7,994 nucleotides of DNA from Clostridia bacterium (GCA_017425745.1 JAFOXT010000164.1:1-7994); one strand, 5' to 3'; counted from the stretch's first letter, positions 1-6,679 are shown. Numbers and translations are program-made. Notes: generated from the letters alone by a model not told the origin.

Positions 1-1470
1 ATTTCTCTGCTCAATGCTGAGGGAGGAAAAAAGAACAGCTATGAATGGAGCTTCGGTGAATTTACTCCCACTGAGGTAACATACACACAGAATCTCGGCG
101 AAGAAAAGTTCAGAAGAGTCCTTGACGGAATAGACGAGCTTATCGATGAATTCGTTGCAGAATCAGGTGAGTATAAAACCCTTGAAGCTATGCTCAGTAA
201 GGAGCTTTACTCTTCAAAAACCGTTACAATGCTTGTAAGCGCAGTTTATTCAGCACTTGAAAGCGAAGAGCTTTCTGCTCTCAGCAGTATTATCGGACTT
301 AAGGTTACACCGTCTTACATTGCAAACAGTCTTGCAAAAAGACAGTACAGCTCAGCGAGAAACAGCCTTTATAAATCTGCTTCATGGAAAGCTGTAAGCT
401 CAAGATACATATACTGGGGCTTCAGAGACGGCGATTCAAAGGGCTTCAGGGAAGCAATTACTCTTTGTCTTGAACCCCTTGAGCCTGTTATAAATATGCT
501 TCTTGCCGAAGGAAAAATCAATCTTCTCGGAATTGATTTTTACGGCAGCGACGGTTACAACACTGCAGTAATTCCTCTTTTTGAAGCTCTTGGCTGCAGT
601 GCAAAAACAATCCTTACCTATGAGCAGTACAAAAAGCAGGCCGATAAGGGCAACGCAATTGAGCCGCTTTTGGAAACAGTAATAAAATTCATTAACCGCT
701 TTATTGAAAAGCCTGTCTATACGCTCACAGAAATTGCACCTAACCTTATTTACTTTTTCAAAAATGACGGACTTACAATCTGTATCGAAAATCTTCTTTA
801 TCCCGTAACCTCACTTCTTGAGGAAATCGATATGGTTGATATGTCAGCTATGAAAGAAATTGACACTAAGAAACTCATTTCTGACCTTACAGCTGATATG
901 GATTTAGGAATTAAGCTTCCTGAATTTGATCTTGAAACGCTGGGCTCAATCGGTACACTTGAAACAATGGAAAGTAAGCGTACCCTTAACGGCAGTCCTG
1001 TTACAATTTCTTATGTAAAAGCAAATCAGACGGGTATTCTCGTAACGATTCTTCGCTTTATGGTGGAGGTTATGAAGGCGCCCGGTAATGAAAGTCTGAT
1101 AACCGGCTTTATGTCAGGCGGTGCTGAGGGCGGAAACGATATGTTTGCAACCTACTCATCGGGCATAGGCGACGAAATGGCAAAAATGACAACAGACGAA
1201 ACTGTGGAATGGCTCTACAAGCTCTTTTTCAGAGAAAGAGCCGTTAAGGAAATCAAGCCTAAGGATGACTACCTTCCCACAATTATTTATGAGGGCAAAA
1301 AAGACCATACAGTCCTCAAGGGCTTCTTTGCGGTGGTTATTATTCTTGGTATCGGCACCCTTGTCGCTTACAAAAACCGTACAAGAATTGAAAGATATAT
1401 TGAAGACAGAAAATTCAAGAAAAAGCTTAAAGACGATTTCCTTAAAAAGTCAGAACAGGAGGCGAAATAA
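1..1470 (+). CDS. C-terminal part of a large membrane-anchored extracytoplasmic protein (5' end outside the window)
   Basis: The reading frame is open from base 1, with no stop before TAA at 1468-1470, so 489 residues of a longer protein are visible. The first in-window ATG (190) has no Shine-Dalgarno sequence and in-frame coding continues upstream of it, so it is not the start. I do not recognise a catalytic domain. Most of the visible chain is mixed helical sequence with a stretch rich in Asp, Met and Ile around residues 275-310. Near the end, residues 441-457 form one hydrophobic segment (GFFAVVIILGIGTLVAY), followed by a strongly basic 32-residue tail. This predicts a single C-terminal anchor with the tail in the cytoplasm and the bulk outside; the signal peptide would lie upstream and cannot be seen. 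From memory, and weakly, it resembles large hypothetical surface proteins of Oscillospiraceae. Its stop codon abuts the ATG of the ABC gene, so it is probably a partner or substrate-capture subunit of that transporter (inference). Confidence 0.75.
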   Translation: MSLLNAEGGKKNSYEWSFGEFTPTEVTYTQNLGEEKFRRVLDGIDELIDEFVAESGEYKTLEAMLSKELYSSKTVTMLVSAVYSALESEELSALSSIIGLKVTPSYIANSLAKRQYSSARNSLYKSASWKAVSSRYIYWGFRDGDSKGFREAITLCLEPLEPVINMLLAEGKINLLGIDFYGSDGYNTAVIPLFEALGCSAKTILTYEQYKKQADKGNAIEPLLETVIKFINRFIEKPVYTLTEIAPNLIYFFKNDGLTICIENLLYPVTSLLEEIDMVDMSAMKEIDTKKLISDLTADMDLGIKLPEFDLETLGSIGTLETMESKRTLNGSPVTISYVKANQTGILVTILRFMVEVMKAPGNESLITGFMSGGAEGGNDMFATYSSGIGDEMAKMTTDETVEWLYKLFFRERAVKEIKPKDDYLPTIIYEGKKDHTVLKGFFAVVIILGIGTLVAYKNRTRIERYIEDRKFKKKLKDDFLKKSEQEAK

Positions 1471-4206
1471 ATGCTTGTTTTAAAAAATATAGTTAAAGAT
1501 TACGTAACGGGTGACACAACCGTAAGAGCTCTTAACGATGTAAGCATCAACTTCAGAGAAAACGAATTTGTTTCAATTCTCGGCCCTTCAGGCTGCGGTA
1601 AAACAACCCTTCTCAATATTATCGGCGGACTTGATAAGTACACAAGCGGTGACCTTGTAATCAACGGAAAGTCAACAAAGGCCTTCACCGATGAGGATTG
1701 GGATACCTACAGAAACCATTCAATCGGCTTTGTTTTCCAGAGCTATAATCTTATCCCTCATCAGAGCGTACTTGCTAACGTTGAGCTTGCTCTTACACTT
1801 TCAGGCGTAAGCAAAAAGGAAAGAAGAGAAAGAGCAATTGCTGCGCTTGAAAAGGTTGGCCTTAAAGAGCAGATTTATAAAAGACCCAATCAGATGTCAG
1901 GCGGTCAGATGCAGCGAGTTGCAATTGCACGAGCTCTCATCAATAACCCCGATATTCTTCTTGCCGACGAGCCTACAGGTGCGCTTGACAGTGAAACAAG
2001 CGTTCAGGTTATGGAGCTTCTCAAGGAAATTGCCAAGGATAAGCTTATCATTATGGTAACTCATAACCCTGACCTTGCAACTGAGTACTCCTCAAGAATT
2101 ATCCGTTGTATGGACGGTAGGGTAATAGACGACAGCAATCCCTTTGAGCCCGGAAAAGAAGATTTCGAAAGTGAAAAAGTAAAGGCTGAAGAAGAAAAGG
2201 CGAAGGGCAGAAAGCCCTCAATGAGCTTTGCAACTGCCTTTGGTCTTTCAATGCGTAACCTTGGCACCAAAAAGGGCAGAACCTTCCTTACAGCTTTTGC
2301 GGGAAGTATTGGTATTATCGGTATTGCGCTTGTGCTTGCGCTTTCAAACGGTATTCAGAACTACGTTGATAAGGTTCAGAATGATACTCTTCTTGCTTTC
2401 CCTATGTCGGTCGAAAGAGAAGCAGTGGACACAGACAATATGATGAATGCTGTTATGGGTATGAGCGAAGCTATGCTCAATGTGGGTCACGATAAAGATA
2501 AGGTTTATGTTAACCAGATGATGACAGAAATGATTAATACATTTGTTGCTCAGTCCTCATCAAACAACATAAAAAGCTTCAAGAAATATATTGACGACAA
2601 TAAGGAAAAATTTGACGAGCTTTGTAACGACCTTCAGTTCAAATATTCCACACCCCTTAATGTTTATAAAGCAGACACAAGTGACGGTGTTGTAAAGGTT
2701 AACCCCAACACTGCTATGGCTGAAATGGCAGGCAATATGATGCAGGGTATGGAAGGCTTTATGAATTCATCAATGATGGATGCCTGGATGGAGCTTATCG
2801 GTGATAACGATGTGATTGAACGTCAGTATGATGTAATTTACGGCCGACTTCCTCAGAATAAAAACGAAGTTGTGCTTATGATTGACGGCAACAACGAAAT
2901 AAACGAAATGCTTCTTTATGCTCTCGGCATCAGAAATCAGAATGACCTTCAGTCAAACATTATGGGTGCGCTTTCAGGTACAGAGGTTGAAAAAACTCAG
3001 GAAAGCTACACCTATGAGGATATCTGCAAAATGAAGTTCAAGCTTGTCCTCAATTGTGATTATATGGTAAAGGACGAGAAAACAGGCCTTTGGAAGGACA
3101 GAAGCTCAAATCTTGCATTTGTAAAGCAGCTTGTAGATAAGGGCCTTGAAATAAGCGTAGTAGGTATTATCCGTCCTGACGAAGACAACGTGCTTTCAGT
3201 AGGTACAGGCGGCATCGGTTATACAACCGAGCTTATGGAATATGCTCTGGAGTATACAGCAAATTCACAGCCGGTAAAGGAACAGCTTGCCAATACCAAA
3301 AAAGATATAATTACAGGTATGGAATTCATTGACCTTACTGTAAACGATTTTGACCTTGTTGATATTGATATGAAGCTTATTGATATGAAATATCTTGACA
3401 TCGGTCCCTTTATGAGTATGGCAGGTGATATCGATCTTGCTGAAATCGATATTATGGATATGAGCTCAATTTTTGATTTCGGCGATATGACCGATCTTCA
3501 GAAAAAGCTTATGGAAGGCTATCTCAACGATGAGCAGGTGCTCGCTCTCAAGCAGGCTTATATCGACACTGTAAATGCTCAGTGCTCATACGATAACACA
3601 ATGGCAATTCTGGGCTATCAGCCTGCAGATACTCCCACTTCAATCTATTTCTATCCCAAGAGCTTTGAAGCCAAGGACGAAGTAAACGCAATGATTGATT
3701 ACTATAATCAGAAGGTAACCGAGGACGGACATCCCGAATATTCAATCAGCCCCACAGATGCAATCGGCGTACTGCTTTCATCTGTTACAAAGATTATTGA
3801 CATCGTAACCTATGTGCTTGTAGTATTCGTTGCAATTTCTCTTGTGGTTTCTTCAATTATGATAGGTATTATCACATATATCTCAGTGCTTGAAAGAACA
3901 AAGGAAATCGGTATTCTCCGTGCAATCGGTGCATCAAAAAGCGACGTTTCAAGAGTGTTCAACGCAGAAACGATTATTGTCGGTCTGTCGGCGGGTGTTA
4001 TAGGTATACTATCAACGCTTATTCTTGAAATTCCCATCAATCTGCTTCTTGATTATCTTACAAAAACCGGTGCGGCAGCTCAGCTTCCCTTTAACGCAGC
4101 TGTAATCCTTGTAGGAATAAGCATATTCCTTACCTTTATTGCAGGTCTTGTACCCTCAAGCCTTGCAGCAAAGAAAGATCCCGTAGAAGCACTCAGAACT
4201 GAATAA
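1471..4206 (+). CDS. MacB/FtsX-type ABC transporter, ATPase fused to permease
   Basis: This is a 911-residue fusion. The N-terminal ATPase (about 1-220) has Walker A GPSGCGKT (38-45), Q-loop Gln90, signature MSGGQ (142-146), Walker B ILLADEP (162-168, catalytic Glu167), D-loop ALD (171-173) and switch His198, so it should hydrolyse ATP. A charged linker (218-250) leads to a permease with TM1 near 273-292, an ectodomain of about 480 residues, and TM2-TM4 near 777-802, 834-857 and 873-892. The sequence ERTKEIGILRAIGAS (from 808) is the typical FtsX/MacB cytoplasmic loop. This fold usually works as a mechanotransmission pump or protease regulator rather than a channel. E. coli MacB has about 650 residues; the excess here lies in the ectodomain, which has Met-rich patches (324-354, 416-440) and a five-residue repeat (617-666). 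The start is set by AGGAGG at 1457-1462, 8 bases before the ATG. The ATG follows the previous stop directly, which implies translational coupling. The substrate is unknown: export of a peptide, lipid or antibiotic, or control of a cell-wall enzyme, are all possible. Confidence 0.93.
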   Translation: MLVLKNIVKDYVTGDTTVRALNDVSINFRENEFVSILGPSGCGKTTLLNIIGGLDKYTSGDLVINGKSTKAFTDEDWDTYRNHSIGFVFQSYNLIPHQSVLANVELALTLSGVSKKERRERAIAALEKVGLKEQIYKRPNQMSGGQMQRVAIARALINNPDILLADEPTGALDSETSVQVMELLKEIAKDKLIIMVTHNPDLATEYSSRIIRCMDGRVIDDSNPFEPGKEDFESEKVKAEEEKAKGRKPSMSFATAFGLSMRNLGTKKGRTFLTAFAGSIGIIGIALVLALSNGIQNYVDKVQNDTLLAFPMSVEREAVDTDNMMNAVMGMSEAMLNVGHDKDKVYVNQMMTEMINTFVAQSSSNNIKSFKKYIDDNKEKFDELCNDLQFKYSTPLNVYKADTSDGVVKVNPNTAMAEMAGNMMQGMEGFMNSSMMDAWMELIGDNDVIERQYDVIYGRLPQNKNEVVLMIDGNNEINEMLLYALGIRNQNDLQSNIMGALSGTEVEKTQESYTYEDICKMKFKLVLNCDYMVKDEKTGLWKDRSSNLAFVKQLVDKGLEISVVGIIRPDEDNVLSVGTGGIGYTTELMEYALEYTANSQPVKEQLANTKKDIITGMEFIDLTVNDFDLVDIDMKLIDMKYLDIGPFMSMAGDIDLAEIDIMDMSSIFDFGDMTDLQKKLMEGYLNDEQVLALKQAYIDTVNAQCSYDNTMAILGYQPADTPTSIYFYPKSFEAKDEVNAMIDYYNQKVTEDGHPEYSISPTDAIGVLLSSVTKIIDIVTYVLVVFVAISLVVSSIMIGIITYISVLERTKEIGILRAIGASKSDVSRVFNAETIIVGLSAGVIGILSTLILEIPINLLLDYLTKTGAAAQLPFNAAVILVGISIFLTFIAGLVPSSLAAKKDPVEALRTE
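3319..3468 (+). repeat. Pentapeptide-like repeat segment inside the ABC-permease ectodomain
   Basis: Residues 617-666 of the ABC-permease can be written as ten rows of five. The second position of the rows is mostly acidic (E, T, D, D, D, D, M, D, E, D) and the third is mostly hydrophobic (F, V, L, M, M, I, S, I, I, M). That register is the one used by pentapeptide-repeat right-handed beta-helices, though the usual Ala at the first position is rare. At DNA level the 11-mer ATTGATATGAA occurs exactly twice, at 3364-3374 and 3379-3389. The offset is 15 bases, that is five codons, which suggests expansion by short duplication. The fold is inference. Confidence 0.5.
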
Positions 4207-4250
4207 AAGGAACTGACATTAAGCGCAGAACAAAAAGCAAAAACTAATGG

Positions 4251-4297
4251 CAAGGGTGTTTTAAGTTTGGTTAGACTTGAAATACCCTTGTTTTTTT
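4251..4297 (+). terminator. Intrinsic terminator of the ABC operon
   Basis: The left arm 4251-4267 pairs with the right arm 4274-4290 over 17 bp, including three G-U pairs, around a six-base loop (TGGTTA). The outer part is CAAGGGT/ACCCTTG, and seven T follow at 4291-4297. It lies 44 bases after the ABC stop codon, so it should end transcription of the ABC operon and insulate the isc operon. Confidence 0.9.
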
Positions 4298-4320
4298 ATC
4301 TGTGTATAATTAGTAGAGTT

Positions 4321-4402
4321 GGTGAAAATGTTTTTTTTGCTTTTTTAGACGTTTTTTCACCCTCTCGACGTACCTATGTACGACTTCGTGGTGAACAAAA
4401 CG
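4321..4402. repeat. Imperfect palindromic intergenic element with alternative hairpins
   Basis: Bases 4350-4373 and 4378-4402 are near-inverted copies. The inner stem is CGTAC/GTACG around the loop CTAT. A mismatched internal loop of 7 bases separates it from the outer stem, where TTCACC pairs with GGTGAA and CGTTTT with AAAACG, with one bulged base. The TTTTCACC in the left arm (4354-4361) can instead pair with GGTGAAAA at 4321-4328, so two mutually exclusive folds are possible. The element lies after one terminator and well upstream of the next promoter. It could be a dispersed repeat, a remnant of a small mobile element, or a processed RNA; the sequence alone does not decide. Confidence 0.5.
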
Positions 4403-4487
4403 CCTTCTGCATCTCAATGACAGTCCCTTTTTACGGTGATTAGTATAATACTGTTAGTTTTATACAAAAATATTATAAAAACTTTTG

Positions 4488-4531
4488 CCTATTTCTATGC
4501 AGAAACAATTCATACCCTATTGCTATGAATT
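4488..4531. promoter_or_regulatory. Candidate operator of the isc operon (inverted plus direct repeat)
   Basis: A perfect inverted repeat AATTCATA-N9-TATGAATT spans 4507-4531 and covers the -35 element. Its 25-base footprint equals the length of classical IscR type 1 sites, although the bases do not match that consensus. In addition, CCTATTTCTATG (4488-4499) recurs as CCTATTGCTATG (4516-4527), 11 of 12 bases identical, 28 bases downstream. A protein bound over the -35 would block transcription, so repression by the adjacent IscR-like regulator is the obvious inference. Confidence 0.5.
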
Positions 4532-4548
4532 TAAAAACGTGATATACT
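4520..4548 (+). promoter_or_regulatory. Sigma-A type extended -10 promoter of the isc operon
   Basis: The -10 is TATACT at 4543-4548, preceded by TGA at 4540-4542, which gives the extended TGnTATACT form. The -35 is TTGCTA at 4520-4525 (4 of 6 consensus bases), with a 17-base spacer. Transcription would begin near 4555, leaving a leader of about 45 bases before the iscR ATG. The weak -35 combined with a strong extended -10 is typical of regulated promoters. Confidence 0.7.
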
Positions 4549-4599
4549 AGCACTAAAGTAGGAATTAACTACAAATGATATCATAAAGGCGGTGAAAAG

Positions 4600-5040
4600 A
4601 TGAAAATTTCAACCAAGGGAAGATATGGCTTAAGAATTATGACAGACCTTGCAGTTTATGGCTGTGACGGTTGCGTTTCGCTTAAGGATATTGCAGAAAG
4701 AGAGCATCTTTCCGAAAAGTATCTTGAACAGATAATCAACCTTCTTTCAAAGGAGGGACTTGTAAAATCTGTAAGAGGTGCAAAGGGCGGTTATCATCTT
4801 ACCCGTAAGCCGGAGGAAATCTCCGTTGAAGATATTCTTAAGGCAACAGAAGGCTCACTTGCTCCCGTTGCCTGTGCCGAAGATAACGGCAAGTGTGAAA
4901 ACTACTGCGATTGCGTAACTTCATTTATCTGGACAAGAATTTATGAGGCAACAATTGAAGTGGTAAGTAAAATCACACTGAAAGACCTGGCTGAAAGAAG
5001 CCTGACAATAGAAAAAACAGAATTGGAGTGTTTGAAATGA
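4600..5040 (+). CDS. iscR: Rrf2-family IscR-like transcriptional regulator
   Basis: The protein has 146 residues, normal for Rrf2. It begins with the family hallmark MKISTKGRYGLRIMTDLA, followed by a winged helix-turn-helix: the recognition part SEKYLEQIINLLSKEGLV (38-55) and the wing VRGAKGGYHL (58-67). The sensor region has Cys92, Cys99, Cys103 and Cys105, then Trp111. Cys92, Cys99 and Cys105 line up with E. coli IscR Cys92, Cys98 and Cys104, but the His107 ligand is Ser108 here, so Cys103 may supply the fourth ligand. Two further Cys (22 and 25, a CxxC) sit near the N terminus. As first gene of an isc operon it probably binds a [2Fe-2S] cluster and autoregulates. The start is fixed by AAAGGCGGTGA (4585-4595), one base off the full anti-Shine-Dalgarno complement. 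A cysteine-metabolism Rrf2 (CymR type) is the alternative, but those usually lack this Cys set. Confidence 0.9.
   Translation: MKISTKGRYGLRIMTDLAVYGCDGCVSLKDIAEREHLSEKYLEQIINLLSKEGLVKSVRGAKGGYHLTRKPEEISVEDILKATEGSLAPVACAEDNGKCENYCDCVTSFIWTRIYEATIEVVSKITLKDLAERSLTIEKTELECLK
5025..5030 (+). promoter_or_regulatory. Ribosome binding site that decides the iscS start
   Basis: GGAGTG lies 6 bases before ATG 5037. The in-frame GTG at 5028 is part of this motif and has no Shine-Dalgarno sequence of its own, so ATG 5037 is the better start. That ATG overlaps the iscR stop as ATGA (5037-5040). Confidence 0.8.
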
Positions 5041-6218
5041 GATACGTTTATGCAGATAATGCAGCAACAACTCCCGTATCAAAAAAGGTAGTTGAAGCAA
5101 TGCTTCCCTATATGACCGAGCATTTCGGTAATCCCTCAAGCCTTTACACAATCGGTCAGACAGCTCACGCAGCTGTACAGACTGCAAGAGAGCAGGTTGC
5201 AGCAGCTCTCGGTGCTGACGCAAAAGAAATTTTCTTTACCTCAGGCGGTTCAGAGGCTGACAACTGGGCAATCAGAGGTGCAGCAGCTCTTGGCGAAAAG
5301 AAAGGCAAGAAGCACCTTATCACAACAAAGTTTGAGCACCATGCAGTGCTTCATACAATGGCAGCTCTTGAAAAGCAGGGCTTTACAGTAACTTATCTTG
5401 ACGTTTATGAAGACGGTCTTGTAAGAGTTGAAGACGTTGAAAAGGCAATTACAGATGAAACCTGCCTTGTTACAATTATGTATGCAAACAATGAAATCGG
5501 TACAGTTCAGCCTATAGCTGAAATCGGTAAGGTTTGCCGCGACAAGGGTGTTCTTTTCCACACCGACGCAGTTCAGGCTGTAGGTCACATTAAAATCGAC
5601 GTTAAAGAGCAGAATATTGATATGCTTTCACTTTCAGGTCACAAGTTCCACGCTGTAAAGGGTACAGGTGCTCTTTACTGCAAAAAGGGTATTCGTCTTC
5701 CCAACCTTATCGAAGGCGGTGCTCAGGAAAGCGGCAGAAGAGCAGGTACAGAAAATGTTCCCGGTATCGTAGGTCTCGGCGTAGCAATTACAGATATGTG
5801 CGAAAACCTTGACGAGAATATGGCTAAGGTAAAAGCTCTTCGTGACAGACTTTTTGAAGGTGCTTCAAAAATCAGCCATTCAAGAATCAACGGCAGCACT
5901 GAAAAGAGACTTCCCGGTAACTTCAGTATGTGCTTTGAAGGTATCGAAGGCGAAAGCTTACTTCTTATGCTTGATATGAACGGAATTTCAGCATCAAGCG
6001 GTTCAGCTTGTACTTCAGGCTCACTTGACCCCAGCCACGTGCTTCTTTCAATCGGACTCAAGCATGAGGTTGCACACGGCTCACTCCGTCTTTCACTCAG
6101 CGAAAACAACACCGTAGAGGATGTTGATTATATACTCGAAGTGCTTCCCAAAATTGTTGACAGACTTCGTTCAATGTCACCGCTCTGGGATCACATTATG
6201 GAAAACGAAAAACAGTAA
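5037..6218 (+). CDS. iscS: Cysteine desulfurase, IscS/NifS type
   Basis: This cytoplasmic PLP enzyme of 393 residues converts L-cysteine to alanine and passes the sulfur as a persulfide to IscU and other acceptors. The N terminus YADNAATTPVS and the length are typical of the class V aminotransferase fold. Key residues are visible: TSGGSEADN (68-76, phosphate contact), His101/His102 in EHHAVLHT, Asn152, Asp177 and Gln180 in TDAVQAVG, the PLP lysine Lys203 in SGHKFH, and RRAGTENVPG (234-243). The mobile-loop cysteine is Cys325 in SSGSACTSG. That loop pattern is the group I (IscS/NifS) form, not the short SufS type. The gene overlaps iscR by four bases (ATGA), so it is translationally coupled and shares its promoter. 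IscS and NifS cannot be told apart by sequence alone; no nitrogenase gene is in view, so housekeeping Fe-S assembly is the more likely role. Confidence 0.96.
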   Translation: MRYVYADNAATTPVSKKVVEAMLPYMTEHFGNPSSLYTIGQTAHAAVQTAREQVAAALGADAKEIFFTSGGSEADNWAIRGAAALGEKKGKKHLITTKFEHHAVLHTMAALEKQGFTVTYLDVYEDGLVRVEDVEKAITDETCLVTIMYANNEIGTVQPIAEIGKVCRDKGVLFHTDAVQAVGHIKIDVKEQNIDMLSLSGHKFHAVKGTGALYCKKGIRLPNLIEGGAQESGRRAGTENVPGIVGLGVAITDMCENLDENMAKVKALRDRLFEGASKISHSRINGSTEKRLPGNFSMCFEGIEGESLLLMLDMNGISASSGSACTSGSLDPSHVLLSIGLKHEVAHGSLRLSLSENNTVEDVDYILEVLPKIVDRLRSMSPLWDHIMENEKQ

Positions 6219-6233
6219 TAAGGAGATATATTT

Positions 6234-6665
6234 ATGCAGTACAGTGAAAAAGTAATGGAGCATTTTGCGAATCCTCATAACGTTGGTGAAATTGCTGACG
6301 CAAACGGCATTGGTGAAATCGGTAACGCAAAGTGCGGAGACATCATGAAGATGTTCCTCAAAATTGAAAACGACATTATCGTTGATGTAAAGTTCAAGAC
6401 ATACGGTTGTGCAAGTGCAATTGCAACAAGCTCAATTGCAACTGATATGATTAAGGGTCAGCCCATTTCTGAAGCTCTCAAGCTTACAAACAAGGCTGTT
6501 GTTGAAGCTCTTGACGGACTTCCCGCAGTTAAGATTCACTGCTCAGTTCTTGCAGAACAGGCAATTAAGGCTGCTCTTGCTGACTATTACAAGAGACAGG
6601 GCATTGATCCTGAACCCATCGTAGGCAAGATTGAAGAGCACGACCACGAGGCGTGTCATATCTAA
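6234..6665 (+). CDS. iscU: Iron-sulfur cluster assembly scaffold IscU (NifU N-terminal type)
   Basis: This 143-residue scaffold receives sulfur from IscS and iron to build [2Fe-2S]/[4Fe-4S] clusters before transfer. The three conserved ligand cysteines are present: Cys34 with Asp36 in NAKCGD, Cys59 in YGCAS and Cys103 in KIHCSVLAEQA. The family start QYSEKVMEHFANPHNVGEI is complete. The chaperone-recognition motif LPPVK of E. coli IscU reads LPAVK here (96-100), in line with no hscA or hscB nearby. The C terminus carries an extra short tail ending EEHDHEACHI, with three His and one Cys (Cys141), which could bind metal. AAGGAGA (6220-6226) lies 7 bases before the ATG. The gap from iscS is only 15 bases, and the gene ends the operon at a terminator. 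The full NifU C-terminal domains are absent. Confidence 0.95.
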   Translation: MQYSEKVMEHFANPHNVGEIADANGIGEIGNAKCGDIMKMFLKIENDIIVDVKFKTYGCASAIATSSIATDMIKGQPISEALKLTNKAVVEALDGLPAVKIHCSVLAEQAIKAALADYYKRQGIDPEPIVGKIEEHDHEACHI

Positions 6666-6679
6666 ATACAAAAAAATTA

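Larger units (their letters stand above)
4207..4599. other. 393-base intergenic region between the ABC operon and the isc operon
   Basis: No credible gene is present. From left to right it holds a strong intrinsic terminator (4251-4297), an imperfect palindromic element (4321-4402), an AT-rich stretch whose only notable feature is a short palindrome AGTAT-A-ATACT (4442-4452), then the operator-like repeats (4488-4531), the isc promoter (4520-4548) and the iscR ribosome binding site (4585-4595). I recognise no riboswitch, T-box or tRNA. Confidence 0.7.

Noticed and set aside
190..192. ATG as the start of the first gene
   Set aside because: The frame is open from base 1 with the same coding character and there is no Shine-Dalgarno sequence before it.
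3810..4040. 76-codon open frame on the - strand under the permease TM segments
   Set aside because: It is antisense to conserved FtsX-type membrane helices and has no start signal, so it is a by-product of codon composition.
4305..4310. TATAAT resembling a -10 box just after the ABC terminator
   Set aside because: The nearest -35-like sequences are 11 bases (TTGTTT) or 22 bases (TTGAAA) away, both outside the working range, and the second lies inside the terminator stem.
4328..4348. Tiny leader ORF encoding MFFLLF inside the palindromic element
   Set aside because: It has only a weak upstream GGTGA, a poly-T composition that arises by chance, no regulatory codon run and no credible promoter.
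4444..4449. Second TATAAT upstream of iscR
   Set aside because: The best -35 (ATGACA at 4417-4422) is 21 bases away. The extended -10 promoter at 4520-4548 is clearly better.
4545..4560. Short inverted repeat TACT-N8-AGTA overlapping the -10
   Set aside because: Four-base arms are expected by chance in AT-rich DNA, and the 8-bp repeat over the -35 is a far stronger operator candidate.
4207..4599. Possible riboswitch or T-box in the isc leader
   Set aside because: The predicted leader after the promoter is only about 45 bases with no terminator or antiterminator, and the larger hairpins lie upstream of the transcription start.
5723..6112. 129-codon open frame on the - strand inside iscS
   Set aside because: It is a shadow of the highly conserved iscS coding frame, with no ribosome binding site and no recognisable protein.
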